64,000 nucleotides of DNA from Plesiomonas sp051652165 (GTDB lineage: Bacteria > Pseudomonadota > Gammaproteobacteria > Enterobacterales > CAMTGL01). Position numbers and translations under genes: made by a program. Positions 8,421-17,660 of the stretch are shown piece after piece; the first letter of the stretch is position 1, and each line of letters starts with the position of its first letter. The DNA lies in NCBI RefSeq assembly GCF_051652165.1, contig NZ_JBOFTR010000004.1:248001-312000 (forward strand), written 5' to 3'. The notes under the pieces are model-generated. The model saw nothing but the letters and a program-made list of their open reading frames with translations. It searched no databases and was not told the origin of the DNA.

Positions 8421-10415
8421 ATGAAAAAGTTATTTTCCTGCCTGCTTGAATGGCTGCCGAGTCGTTCTGATTTACCTGATGGTGTCCGTATTTCGATTCC
8501 GATGATACTGATTCTACTTATTTGTGTTTGGGCTGGGCAGCCCGCTGCGGGAGTGGGTGGTTTAATTACCGCATGGCTTGTTGGTGTGCTAGGGCGAGAT
8601 TTATCGTACCCTAAACGTGCACAAGTATTATCACTTTCGGGTGTTATCTGTATTGTTGCTACAATAATGGCTCAGTTTTATCAAATCTCACCGTGGTTTG
8701 GTATGTTGTTGCTCTCTTTATTCGGCATCATTTATGGGCTGATGGGGAATCAGCGCAAACACATTCAGCTTATTGCGTATAACTTTGGTTTTACCTTGAT
8801 CATGGCGCTGCATTTTGCGCAAGAGGGTGTTGACTGGAAAATTATACTGGCAGCAAACTCTGGTGCTGTATTTTTAGCTTTTTTTTTCTCACTACTTGGT
8901 TGGTGTGGGGGTTCAGCGCGTCAAGGTGAGCACTTATTACAGACAGTTAATGATCATTTAGCTGAATATGTGCAAAGTTTAGCTTCTTATGCTTTCACTG
9001 ATCCACGCCAAACTCTAGTGCAACGTGAACGTTTTGATAGTGCATTAGGTGTACTGGCTAACTGGTTACACTCTATTCCTATAACGTTACGTAGCCGCCG
9101 TTATTACCGTGAATTTAAAGCAATGCTGGCATTCTCTGGTAGCCTTAATAGTTTAGCACGCACTTTATATGAACTTGATCAACACGAAAAGCTTGCGTGG
9201 GATACACGAAAATGGCTCATGGCTGTAAGTACAGCGATCCGCTCTTTGCAGAGTGAACTGCCTGAGTTTCATGCAGAGCAGGGGAGTGACGCTGCTCTAT
9301 CTGTTGCGCTATCGGTAAGGTGTATTCAACAAGCATGGCAACAAAAAAATCAGCGGCTACAAAATACACACAATTGTTGGAATAAGGATGAAATTGAACG
9401 TGTATGGCCAAGTGACAAAGTCAGCTTTCTTGAAAATCTTAGCACTGCCTGTCAATGGGGATCACGCGAAATACAACATGGCCTGAGAATGATGGTTGTG
9501 ATGACCTGTGCGCAGAGTTTGGCGCTCTATTTTCATGTTCAGCAAGGCTACTGGATTACACTGACCGCATTTATTGTGCTTCTTACTGCTCCGTTAGGCG
9601 CAGCACAAAAGCGCATTCGATGCCGTTTTTACGGTTCGTTGATGGGGGGGGTATTGGCATTAGGTATATTAGAGTGGGTGCATGATAGCCCAATTATTTT
9701 GCTATTAACGTGCATTGTCACTTTTATGGCATTTGCCACCTATTATAAATCACGTTATGAAGTGCATGTATTTTGGCTAACCATGCTTATTGTCTTTGCC
9801 ATTGCGCAAATGAACCCGACTGAACCTGTGATTGCACTGTATCGCGTATTTGACACATTGTTAGGTACGGCATTGGCTTTTCTCTCTATTCATCTGATTA
9901 TGCCAAGTTGGACCCGTTTGTGGATTGACTCACATGTCATTCGTTTTATCAAACAAGAGATTTTACTGCTCTCTGCTATTAACCAATGTGCTGATAATGT
10001 ACATGTTTATCTTTGGCAAGCGAATCGAGCCTACCGAAAATTACATGAAGAGGTGAATTTTTTGCACCTTGAACCTAATGCGAGCCCCCGAAATCTGCAA
10101 GATTGGCGCTCTCTTTTGTTGTTATTTGTACGGCTGCATGATGCCATTCAAAGTCTATATGAACAGCAACAAACACAGAGAGTTTATACAGAATATGTAA
10201 TGCATAGCGAACATATTGAATCACTTAAAGTGCGAATTGATCATCTTGAACAGTGGGCTATTGCATTTCCACTTCGTCATCAATCTATTGTAATGCCCAA
10301 AAATCAACTGTTGGTAGAACCATTATATGCATTTTGGCGATTATCATTAATCGATTGTGATTTGACGCAGCTTACTCATTGGTTAGAGCATCAACGTCCA
10401 TTTACGCTTGATTGA
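8421..10415 (+). CDS. FUSC-family inner-membrane protein (YccS/AaeB-like)
   Basis: 664-aa protein with the two-block architecture of the fusaric-acid-resistance (FUSC) family: a first hydrophobic block (about residues 25-165), a cytoplasmic stretch, a second hydrophobic block (about 360-495) containing GYWITLTAFIVLLTAPLGA and the RVFDTLLGTALAF segment, then a soluble C-terminal region. Members include the AaeB aromatic-acid efflux subunit and YccS, so an efflux role is possible. No membrane-fusion (AaeA-like) partner lies nearby, so substrate and mechanism cannot be inferred. It seems to be transcribed alone. Confidence 0.8.
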   Translation: MKKLFSCLLEWLPSRSDLPDGVRISIPMILILLICVWAGQPAAGVGGLITAWLVGVLGRDLSYPKRAQVLSLSGVICIVATIMAQFYQISPWFGMLLLSLFGIIYGLMGNQRKHIQLIAYNFGFTLIMALHFAQEGVDWKIILAANSGAVFLAFFFSLLGWCGGSARQGEHLLQTVNDHLAEYVQSLASYAFTDPRQTLVQRERFDSALGVLANWLHSIPITLRSRRYYREFKAMLAFSGSLNSLARTLYELDQHEKLAWDTRKWLMAVSTAIRSLQSELPEFHAEQGSDAALSVALSVRCIQQAWQQKNQRLQNTHNCWNKDEIERVWPSDKVSFLENLSTACQWGSREIQHGLRMMVVMTCAQSLALYFHVQQGYWITLTAFIVLLTAPLGAAQKRIRCRFYGSLMGGVLALGILEWVHDSPIILLLTCIVTFMAFATYYKSRYEVHVFWLTMLIVFAIAQMNPTEPVIALYRVFDTLLGTALAFLSIHLIMPSWTRLWIDSHVIRFIKQEILLLSAINQCADNVHVYLWQANRAYRKLHEEVNFLHLEPNASPRNLQDWRSLLLLFVRLHDAIQSLYEQQQTQRVYTEYVMHSEHIESLKVRIDHLEQWAIAFPLRHQSIVMPKNQLLVEPLYAFWRLSLIDCDLTQLTHWLEHQRPFTLD

Positions 10416-10637
10416 AATTTTTCGTTACAAAATTAACCAAGTTAACTGACTATCTTTATGAAATAAATGAGTTTATTGGTTTAACTCATTTTCTTAAGCT
10501 ATCTTTACCATACATGATTATATCAAAAATAAGCGTGTTGTTTTGAACAGAGCAAAACAGGCACCTATTTAACGTAGGTAATCCAGTTTTATGCAGCAAA
10601 TTTTTGATCTGAAGGTCTCAGTAAAGGAACGATTCAG

Positions 10638-11591
10638 ATGCATTTTAAATTAGATGACATGGTGTTGTTTATCAGAGTTGCTGAAAAACTTAGCTTTAGT
10701 CGAGTTGCTGAAGATCTGGATATTCCGCAGCCAACGGTAAGCCGAAGGATTCGTTACTTTGAAGATCAATTACGTCAGCGATTATTTGAGCGTACAACCC
10801 GGCAAATTCAGCTCACCGAAATAGGAAAAGGAGTTCTCAAGCACTGCTATTCGGTATTAGATGAGATTAAAGAGCTAGAAAATTTTATTGATGAAAGCCA
10901 CCAAGATGTTTCTGGTGAGCTAGTGATTACATCATCAGCACGTATTGGTTCACATTTAGCTAAGTTTTTCCTCTCTGATTTTTTAAATGCTTATCCTAAA
11001 GTTAGCATTGTGCATAAACATATTCAGATGCAAGAGTGTTATGGTGATTTTGACGGCGATATTTTGATCAGTCAGCATAAGCCAAATAACGGTAATCTGA
11101 TTGCACAGCGGATGAGTACAGGTCGACGTTCGTTTTATGCATCTCCTGCTTATATCGAGAAATTTGGTCTACCAAAAAGCCCTAAAGAGTTCATTAATCA
11201 TAAATTTGTGATGTTTGATGACGGTTTTTTACCGCCTGACACAATTAAATACTCGCTTTCTGATGGTTCAATTTGTGAACAAAAAGTATGCGGTTCACTA
11301 ACATTTTCTAACGTAGAGAATGCTTATGGTATGGCATTGCAAGGGCATGGAATCATCTGGTCACCCCTTATTTTAGCGTGTGAAGATGTTGAGAAAGGTA
11401 ATATGATTTCCTTATTTGACGGGGCATTTGGCCTTGATTTGCCGTTTTATGCCGTTTATCGATCTCGTCGTAATCAACCGGCTAAAATACGGTGTTTTAT
11501 TGATATGTTAAAAATATCATTTGAGCAGGTTAACCGGGGTAGTTATTCAAAATTTGCATACCCCTATACGCAAAGTGATATAGATGAATAG
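10638..11591 (+). CDS. LysR-family transcriptional regulator
   Basis: 317 aa with an N-terminal winged helix-turn-helix (residues about 5-65, containing LSFSRVAEDLDIPQPTVSRR and the LFERTTRQIQLTEIG wing) and a C-terminal substrate-binding-type effector domain. ATG 10638 is preceded by AAAGGAACGATTCAG. It is followed on the same strand by a porin gene 165 bases later and precedes the SQ locus. It may control the porin, but that is inference. Effector unknown. Confidence 0.9.
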   Translation: MHFKLDDMVLFIRVAEKLSFSRVAEDLDIPQPTVSRRIRYFEDQLRQRLFERTTRQIQLTEIGKGVLKHCYSVLDEIKELENFIDESHQDVSGELVITSSARIGSHLAKFFLSDFLNAYPKVSIVHKHIQMQECYGDFDGDILISQHKPNNGNLIAQRMSTGRRSFYASPAYIEKFGLPKSPKEFINHKFVMFDDGFLPPDTIKYSLSDGSICEQKVCGSLTFSNVENAYGMALQGHGIIWSPLILACEDVEKGNMISLFDGAFGLDLPFYAVYRSRRNQPAKIRCFIDMLKISFEQVNRGSYSKFAYPYTQSDIDE

Positions 11592-11756
11592 CAAAAGCTA
11601 GTTTACATTTATTGCACTCTGTATCATTTTTGGCGCTAAAAATTAAAGATTGTAATGAATTGAGTCTATTACAATCTGTTTTTTTAGAGTGTCAAAATAA
11701 TGAGTTTCATCGAACATTACTCTAATAAAAATGGAAAAGCAGTGAGGATAACTACC

Positions 11757-12818
11757 ATGAAACGCAATTTACTTGCCATCGTCATGCCAGCACTCTTAGT
11801 TTCAGGTGCGACGCAAGCCGCTGTGATCTATGACCAAAATAACAGTAAAGTTGATTTTTACGGTCGAGCAGCCGGTTTGAACTACATGTCACCGAACAAA
11901 GAGCAAAGTGGCGATCAAAGTTATGCGCGTCTTGGTGTAAAAGCTGAAACTCAGATTAACCCCTCACTGATTGGTATTGGTTTATTTGAATATAACATGC
12001 CTACGAGCGGTGAAACTGACAACGAGCTTCGTTATGCTTATGTTGGTTTACAACATGATACTTATGGTGGTCTTGCGTATGGTCGTCAAGATGGTTTAAT
12101 GACCTATGTCAATAACTATACCGATGTTCTGCCTGAGTTTGGTGGCGATGGCTTAGGTAAGAAAAATGACAGCTTTGGTACTGGCCGTACTGATGGTTTG
12201 TTGATGTACACCTTTAAAAGAGATGGTTTTATGGGGGGGGTACAGTACACCACACCCAGCACAGGCACCATTGGAAACAACAATGGAACAGGTGATGGTT
12301 ATGCACTCGCTCTTGGTTATGAAACCAAAGACACCGGTTCTGGCCATGCGGGTATAATGCTCTCTTATACCAATGCAAAAAAGACAACTGAACAAACAAC
12401 ACTCAATTTTGGTGGTAATGAGAACGCAGAGATTATGGCGGCAGGCTTGAAGTACCATTACAAGCATATTCATGCGGCGATTACTTACGCAGAAGGGCGC
12501 AATAGTCTTAAGGGTAACAGCCTCAATGAGCAAGAAGGCTACTTCCAAAGAATGCGTGGTTATGAAGCTGTGATCCAGTATCAAGCACCAATTGAGCCTT
12601 CCATTGCTTATATTCGTACTGATGTAAAAGATAACGCATTGAATGTTAATGATGTTTATAATGAATATATTGCAATTGGTGCAACTATCCACCTTAACAA
12701 GAACTTCCGTATTTATACTGATTATAAAGTAAACTTGTTGAATGAAAATGAGTTTACTAAAGCAAACAATTTAAACACCAGTAATGTGTATGGATTGGGC
12801 GTACGTTACGATTTCTAA
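11757..12818 (+). CDS. OmpC/OmpF-type general porin
   Basis: Outer-membrane 16-stranded trimeric porin. Signal peptide MKRNLLAIVMPALLVSGATQA followed by the mature start AVIYDQNNSKVDFYG, which is the enterobacterial porin signature. Other marks are LRYAYVGLQHDTYGGLAYGRQ, DVLPEFGGDG and the C-terminal phenylalanine (YGLGVRYDF) needed for BAM assembly. ATG 11757 is chosen because GAGGA lies 9 bases upstream and it starts the signal peptide; the upstream ATG 11700 would bury the signal peptide. 353 aa. Ends in a strong terminator. Its place between a LysR gene and the SQ cluster makes a role in sulfosugar entry possible but unproven. Confidence 0.93.
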   Translation: MKRNLLAIVMPALLVSGATQAAVIYDQNNSKVDFYGRAAGLNYMSPNKEQSGDQSYARLGVKAETQINPSLIGIGLFEYNMPTSGETDNELRYAYVGLQHDTYGGLAYGRQDGLMTYVNNYTDVLPEFGGDGLGKKNDSFGTGRTDGLLMYTFKRDGFMGGVQYTTPSTGTIGNNNGTGDGYALALGYETKDTGSGHAGIMLSYTNAKKTTEQTTLNFGGNENAEIMAAGLKYHYKHIHAAITYAEGRNSLKGNSLNEQEGYFQRMRGYEAVIQYQAPIEPSIAYIRTDVKDNALNVNDVYNEYIAIGATIHLNKNFRIYTDYKVNLLNENEFTKANNLNTSNVYGLGVRYDF

Positions 12819-12849
12819 TTTAATCCACTGTTACGCTTTTCTTTGCGTG

Positions 12850-12880
12850 AAACCAACCAGATTTCTGGTTGGTTTTTTTG
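12850..12880 (+). terminator. terminator after the first porin
   Basis: 10-bp perfect stem (AACCAACCAG at 12851-12860, CTGGTTGGTT at 12865-12874), 4-base loop, followed by a T run. Confidence 0.88.
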
Positions 12881-13069
12881 TGTGCTATAAAATATAAAGA
12901 ATATGCTATTTGAATTAAATATGTGGCATGTGAACGTAAAAAAGGCTTTAAGTGATTAAAAGTAGAGCAATTGGCGTGTTATGTAGTAAGAAATTATTGA
13001 CGTAATCAATATAATCTTTTAAATTCATTACATCACCGAGTAATAGTATTAATCAGTGATACAATCAAT

Positions 13070-13157
13070 GGAAGAGTGGCCGAGTGGTTGAAGGCACCGG
13101 TCTTGAAAACCGGCGACGCGAAAGCGTTCTAGAGTTCGAATCTCTACTCTTCCGCCA
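13070..13157 (+). tRNA. serT: tRNA-Ser(UGA)
   Basis: 88-nt class II tRNA with acceptor stem GGAAGAG/CTCTTCC, discriminator G and encoded CCA. The anticodon stem CCGGT/ACCGG encloses loop CTTGAAA, anticodon TGA. There is a long variable arm as expected for serine, and the T loop reads TTCGAAT. The sulfoquinovose cluster begins just downstream. Confidence 0.97.
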
Positions 13158-13164
13158 AATTAAT

Positions 13165-13196
13165 AACCCAATCGATTTTGTCGGTTGGGTTTTTTG
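13165..13196 (+). terminator. terminator after tRNA-Ser
   Basis: 11-bp stem (AACCCAATCGA at 13165-13175, TCGGTTGGGTT at 13181-13191, one T-G pair), 5-base loop, T run. Confidence 0.85.
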
Positions 13197-13372
13197 CTAT
13201 ATGTATTCTCTGATGCTGTAGTTTGTAGTTTTACGGAACAGTGCAATAGGTTGGAATATGTCTATGTGATGCAGTATATATAGCATACGCCCCGAGTGGA
13301 GCGATGCGTATTTTATCGAGTTATTTTCAGAATAGGGGATATAAAGGTGGTGCTTTATTTCACACCATATTC

Positions 13373-14140
13373 TTAGTTTAGCGTTAGACCTGCATCGACA
13401 ATAAAGTCTTGCCCGGTGCAACCACAGGATTCATCAGAACCCAAGAACAGTGCCAGACGCGCGCAGTGCGAGCCATCGAGACGGAGTTTCAGTGCTTGCA
13501 GCTCGACAAACTGGTTAACCGCAGACGGATCTAATTTGGCCCACATCGCATCTTGCTTAGGCGTACGAATAGCACCCGGTACTAAACAGTTCACGCGGAT
13601 CCCGCGTGCGCCCAGCTCTTGCGCCAGTGTGCGAGTAAAACCGTGGATGGCGGCTTTAGACAGGGAGTAGCATACTCGACCCGGACGACCGCGCATCCAG
13701 TTAATTGAACCCATGTTGATGATGCTGCCGCTACCTTTCTTTTCCATCCCTGGGATCACCGCTTGGATGGCAAACAGTTGATGGCGTAGGTTTATGTTAA
13801 TGCGATTATCAAAATACTCTTCGGTCAGATCTTCAATTTTGTGGTGATCATCGCTACCGGCATTGTTGACCAGAATATCGACACTGCCGAGCTTCTGTTC
13901 GATTTGCTCGAAGCAGGATTTGAGTAGTTTCAGATCGGTCACATCGCAGAACAAGAACAGACAACCGAGTTCGCTGGCCAGTTTTTCGCCGGCAACGCGG
14001 TCAAAATCGAGGAAGGCTACTTTGGCGCCTTGGCTGACATACGCGCGTACCAGCTCTTCACCGATACCGCTGGCGCCGCCGGTGATCACGGTCACTTTGT
14101 CTTTAATCGAGTAGTACTGAACATGATTTTGGTATTGCAT
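13373..14140 (-). CDS. SDR-family dehydrogenase, predicted sulfoquinovose 1-dehydrogenase
   Basis: Classical short-chain dehydrogenase, 255 aa. NAD(P)-binding TGGASGIG at residues 20-27, NNAG around residue 90 and the catalytic Ser/Tyr/Lys set (MGSINW...CYSLSKAA). An acidic residue after beta-2 (FLDFD) favours NAD+ over NADP+. In this context it would oxidise SQ at C1 to the sulfogluconolactone, first step of the sulfo-Entner-Doudoroff pathway as known from Pseudomonas putida SQ1. It is the last gene of the operon that starts at 19415, 61 bases after the reductase gene and with its own GGAG ribosome binding site. The substrate is inferred from neighbours; the SDR fold alone would also fit another sugar dehydrogenase. 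Confidence 0.75.
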   Translation of the reverse strand: MQYQNHVQYYSIKDKVTVITGGASGIGEELVRAYVSQGAKVAFLDFDRVAGEKLASELGCLFLFCDVTDLKLLKSCFEQIEQKLGSVDILVNNAGSDDHHKIEDLTEEYFDNRININLRHQLFAIQAVIPGMEKKGSGSIINMGSINWMRGRPGRVCYSLSKAAIHGFTRTLAQELGARGIRVNCLVPGAIRTPKQDAMWAKLDPSAVNQFVELQALKLRLDGSHCARLALFLGSDESCGCTGQDFIVDAGLTLN

Positions 14141-14201
14141 GGGGTATGTCTCCGAATTTGGTTAGCTTACAGGGCGCGGGTTTTACAGCGCCCTGAGGTC
14201 A

Positions 14202-15068
14202 TTACTTTAGATTGTGTTTGACGACTTTGTAGGTGGCGCAGAAATCTTCGCGCCCCAGTCCGTCGGCCAGCCCTTGCTGATAAATTTGGCTGACTACGTC
14301 TACGCCCGGCAATATCAGGGCATCTTCTTGCATCAGGGTTTTCATGATGCTGACATCTTTGGCCATGTTTTCCAGTGAAAACGCCGTCGCATAGTTTTCG
14401 GCAACCAACGCACCAATTTTGCTGGTCAGATAGAAATTGCTACCGCCGCCGTAAGAAACCGCGGTATTGAAGCTCTCTTTGTCGATGCCAAAGAACTCGC
14501 CGGTAGAGAGCATTTCGTTCACGCTGTTTTGAATTTGGGCAACCAGCACGTTGTGCAGGATTTTCATCACCAACCCGCGGCCATTATCACCCAGATGGAT
14601 TTGGTTCGCGCCCATCATGGCCAGTACCGATTTCACGCTCTCGTAAGCGGCTTTATCGCCACCGATATAAATGCCAAGCTCACCGGCAATGGCCGCTGGC
14701 ACAGATTTCACCACCGGTGCATCCAGCATAATGGCGCCGGTGGCAGCCACTTGCTTAGCAACCTCAATGGAAACTGCCGGATCAATCGTCGACATATCGA
14801 TGGTGATTTTGCCGCTGCACAGGTGTGGCAGCATTTCGCTGTACACCGCTTTGACGTGCTCCGAGCGTGGCACCATAGAGATAATCACATCGGCGTCGCG
14901 CGCCACATCGGCCACGGAGGCGGCGGCCACGGCGCCAGCCTCAACCACGCGTGCCACGGCATCGGCGTTAATATCAAATACCAATACGGTGCCATCGAAT
15001 TTTTTCACGATGTTTTTGGACATCGCTTTGCCCATCAGGCCCAGACCAATAAAGCCGATCGTTTTCAT
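14202..15068 (-). CDS. 3-hydroxyisobutyrate-dehydrogenase-family reductase, predicted sulfolactaldehyde reductase
   Basis: 288 aa. N-terminal Rossmann motif GFIGLGLMGKAMSKN (residues about 5-19), DMSTIDP, and the family's catalytic lysine region GRGLVMKILHNVLVAQIQ. The family includes E. coli YihU, which reduces sulfolactaldehyde to DHPS with NADH. The substrate loop reads DAPVVKSVPAAI. In YihU the matching loop is, from memory, DVPVGRTSANAI with Arg123 contacting the sulfonate, so Lys121 aligns with that arginine. This suggests the pathway ends reductively in DHPS, unlike the aldehyde dehydrogenase in P. putida SQ1. ATG overlaps the lactonase stop by 4 bases. Alternative: a tartronate-semialdehyde or other hydroxyacid reductase. 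Confidence 0.7.
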   Translation of the reverse strand: MKTIGFIGLGLMGKAMSKNIVKKFDGTVLVFDINADAVARVVEAGAVAAASVADVARDADVIISMVPRSEHVKAVYSEMLPHLCSGKITIDMSTIDPAVSIEVAKQVAATGAIMLDAPVVKSVPAAIAGELGIYIGGDKAAYESVKSVLAMMGANQIHLGDNGRGLVMKILHNVLVAQIQNSVNEMLSTGEFFGIDKESFNTAVSYGGGSNFYLTSKIGALVAENYATAFSLENMAKDVSIMKTLMQEDALILPGVDVVSQIYQQGLADGLGREDFCATYKVVKHNLK

Positions 15069-15952
15069 GACTGATTTTCCTTAAATTTAGGCTTGTGCAG
15101 GCCCGCGACATCAGTGCGCAGGCTGAAAATAGCGCCGGAAAGTGGGTACTGCGCCAGTTCGGCGGCATCCATGTTTTCGCGGGTGGTGGTGATATACAGG
15201 GTTTGCATGTCTTCGCCGCCAAAGCAGACCATAGTCGGGCAGCGCACTGGTAGGGCGTATTCCGCTAGTGTCTCACCAGTTGGCGACAGGCGAGCGATAC
15301 GGTGGCCATCGAACAAGGCAGTCCAGTAGCAGCCCTCTACGTCAACCGCAGCCCCATCTGGGCGACCGTTACCGGCACCGGCGACAAATTCGCGTAGCAA
15401 CTGGCGCTGGCCGAGTGTCCCATCTGCGTATAACGGGGTGCGGTACAGGCGGCGATTTGGCGTATCGGTGGTGTACATCCATTGCTGATCAGGGCTGAAG
15501 GCCAGACCGTTCGCACCCAGAATGTCGCACTGGATGACGCGAGTGTTGAGGCCGGCATCCACGCGGCACAGCAGCGCGCCGTTGTAGTCGCGTGGCGACC
15601 AGTAAGTGCCAGCATAAAAGCGGCCTTCTTGATCGGTGCCACCATCATTAAAGCGAGCTAATTGCGGATTATTCGGGTTATCCGCCACTTTACGCTCTAG
15701 CGTGCCGTGCGCGTCTGCCAGATAGATACCGCTACGCAGGGCGACAATAAAGCCACCTTGTTCGCGCAGCGCAAAGCAACCGACCTCCTCAGGAAATGGG
15801 ATAATCTGGTGCTCGCCGCTGGCCGGATCAACGCGGTGAATTTGGTTTTCCAGAATATCGGTCCAGTACAGGCAAGCACTGTCGCGATCCCATGTTGGGC
15901 ATTCGGGTAAGTGGCCGCGATAATCGGGTAGCAGCAACTGAGGGTTAGTCAT
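15065..15952 (-). CDS. SMP-30/gluconolactonase-family protein, predicted sulfogluconolactonase
   Basis: 295-aa six-bladed beta-propeller lactonase. The four metal-site regions of the SMP-30 family are visible: Glu in LPECPTW (about residue 15), Asn in ARFNDGG (about 102), Asn in LGANGLAFSP (about 150) and Asp in GRPDGAAVD (about 200). It would hydrolyse sulfogluconolactone, the product of the SDR, to sulfogluconate. Overlaps the mutarotase gene by 8 bases and the reductase gene by 4, so it is translationally coupled. Substrate assignment is by context. Confidence 0.78.
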   Translation of the reverse strand: MTNPQLLLPDYRGHLPECPTWDRDSACLYWTDILENQIHRVDPASGEHQIIPFPEEVGCFALREQGGFIVALRSGIYLADAHGTLERKVADNPNNPQLARFNDGGTDQEGRFYAGTYWSPRDYNGALLCRVDAGLNTRVIQCDILGANGLAFSPDQQWMYTTDTPNRRLYRTPLYADGTLGQRQLLREFVAGAGNGRPDGAAVDVEGCYWTALFDGHRIARLSPTGETLAEYALPVRCPTMVCFGGEDMQTLYITTTRENMDAAELAQYPLSGAIFSLRTDVAGLHKPKFKENQS

Positions 15953-16862
15953 AAAAACACACCTTTATCGACATGGTGATCTCAAATGCCGCACCAGCCG
16001 GTAGGCTGTGCATGGCACATGACGGATCGCCAAAGCCGTGGTTATTAATGGCATCGTTGATATGGGATACCGGCTCGATGGCGACAAAATCGCGATCGGC
16101 AGGTGGTATAAATAAAATGGCATGTGCTGCATCGGATGAGCTGATAGTGGCCATGATGCGCTCGTTCGGCCAGCGCACCGCCGCTTTTCCATCCCAATGG
16201 GCAAAGCAGTTATCGACACTGCCTGCTTGTGGGCGGCGCCAGTGGCGGAAATCCCACCGCTCAGGGATAGTGCTGACAGCGTGCGGCAGTGCATCCTCGC
16301 CATTGAGTACCACGTGCTCGGCGGTGAACTGAATTTCCGCTTCACTGGCGCGCGGGAAATAGGGGTGGAAACCGAGACCGACCGGTACCGTCACCGCTGC
16401 CAGATTGTGGTAGTGCAAGCTGATGTGCAGCTCATCGTCACGCAGCGTAAAACGCTGTACCACGCTATACGGCCACGGCCAAGCGGCGCATTGCTTGGCA
16501 GTATCAGTGCCGTCAACGCTGTGCTGCATTCTGTGCTGCATTGTCAGCTCGATAAAATCTTCCCCCAATCCACTGAGTTGCCACGGATTTTGCCAAGCAT
16601 TGCCGTGGATGGTGTGGGGATGGTCACCGAAGTTACGCGCCAGTTGGTATGCGTGGCCGGAGAACTGAAATTGCCCGTGGGCGATCCGGTTAGAGTAGGG
16701 CACCAGTGCAAAGCTGCCACCCTGATTTACCGTAGCACTGGCGCTGTCTGGCAGTGGGCGCAGAATATCGTGGCCGTGCCAAGTGAAACGGCGTACCGTT
16801 CCCCCCAGCGCCGGAACTAGCTCCAGATACAGCGGACCTTTTTGCCGGCTGATGGTTTCCAT
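15945..16862 (-). CDS. aldose 1-epimerase-family protein, predicted sulfoquinovose mutarotase
   Basis: 305 aa with the galactose-mutarotase fold. Catalytic histidines are in HPHTIHGN (about residue 100) and GLGFHPYFPR (about 180), with the glutamate in AIEPVSHINDA near the C terminus. It would interconvert alpha- and beta-SQ so that SQ released by the glycosidase suits the dehydrogenase. A mutarotase is also found in E. coli and P. putida SQ-gene clusters. Starts on the last base of the aldolase stop codon (TGATG). Confidence 0.8.
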   Translation of the reverse strand: METISRQKGPLYLELVPALGGTVRRFTWHGHDILRPLPDSASATVNQGGSFALVPYSNRIAHGQFQFSGHAYQLARNFGDHPHTIHGNAWQNPWQLSGLGEDFIELTMQHRMQHSVDGTDTAKQCAAWPWPYSVVQRFTLRDDELHISLHYHNLAAVTVPVGLGFHPYFPRASEAEIQFTAEHVVLNGEDALPHAVSTIPERWDFRHWRRPQAGSVDNCFAHWDGKAAVRWPNERIMATISSSDAAHAILFIPPADRDFVAIEPVSHINDAINNHGFGDPSCAMHSLPAGAAFEITMSIKVCFYD

Positions 16863-17650
16863 CAGTACACCTCGCCACCGGATACGGTGAGGGTTTCGCC
16901 TTTAATGGCGGCTAGTTGTTCACGTGCGCGTGCCAGCAAGTAGCTCATGTCAGAGCCAAGCGCGACGAAGCTAAAGCCCATCGTTTTGTATTTGTTGACC
17001 AGCTCAGGATTGCCGCCCACGATACCGCAAGGTAGGCCAAGTTTCTGACACTTGTGCAACCCTTCTTGAATTTTAGCTTGCACCTCAGGGTGCGATGGAT
17101 TACCGATGTGCCCCATCGCAGCGGACAGGTCACCTGGGCCGATGAAAAAGCCGGTCACGCCTTCAATGGCCATCTCTTCCATGCGATCAATGGCTTCTGG
17201 GGTTTCCAGCTGCAAAATCAGGCACAGTTCTTCGCGGGCTTTACGGACAAACTCGGCATCAGAGCCGTAAGCGGAGGCGCGATGTACCGCCGCAAAACCT
17301 CGACGACCGAGTGGCGGATAGTAGGCCGCTTCCACTGCGCGCTGGGCTTCTTCTGCGCTGTTGATAAAGGGCACCATCAGCGAGGTAGCACCGCCATCGA
17401 GGGCGCGCTTGATCAGAACGGTGTCATTCCATGCCAGACGGTAGAGTGGGGTAGTCGTTTGGCTGGCGGCGCGGATCGCACGGTCAATGCGGATCGCATC
17501 GAGGGTATCGACTGGGACGTGCTCTTGATCCAGCACCAGAAAATCAAAACCGACCGTTGCCATAGCTTCGGCCACGGTGTCGCTACCGGTCATCATCCAT
17601 GTGCCAAGTGGCAATGGTCCGTGGGTAATCGCGTGTTTGAATGCATTCAT
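16862..17650 (-). CDS. HpcH/HpaI-family class II aldolase, predicted KDSG aldolase
   Basis: 262 aa. Metal ligands Glu in LQLETPEAI and Asp in IGPGDLSAAMG, the substrate-binding loop DQEHVPVD, and YRLAWND as in RhmA/HpcH aldolases. It would cleave 2-keto-3,6-dideoxy-6-sulfogluconate to pyruvate and sulfolactaldehyde. ATG 17650 is used because it starts MNAFKHAITHGPLPLG and follows an AAGGA ribosome binding site; the longer frame to 17716 would overlap the dehydratase gene. Ten bases separate it from the dehydratase stop. The family also takes rhamnonate- or galactarate-derived keto acids, so the substrate rests on context. Confidence 0.78.
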   Translation of the reverse strand: MNAFKHAITHGPLPLGTWMMTGSDTVAEAMATVGFDFLVLDQEHVPVDTLDAIRIDRAIRAASQTTTPLYRLAWNDTVLIKRALDGGATSLMVPFINSAEEAQRAVEAAYYPPLGRRGFAAVHRASAYGSDAEFVRKAREELCLILQLETPEAIDRMEEMAIEGVTGFFIGPGDLSAAMGHIGNPSHPEVQAKIQEGLHKCQKLGLPCGIVGGNPELVNKYKTMGFSFVALGSDMSYLLARAREQLAAIKGETLTVSGGEVY

Positions 17651-17660
17651 GGTTTTATCC

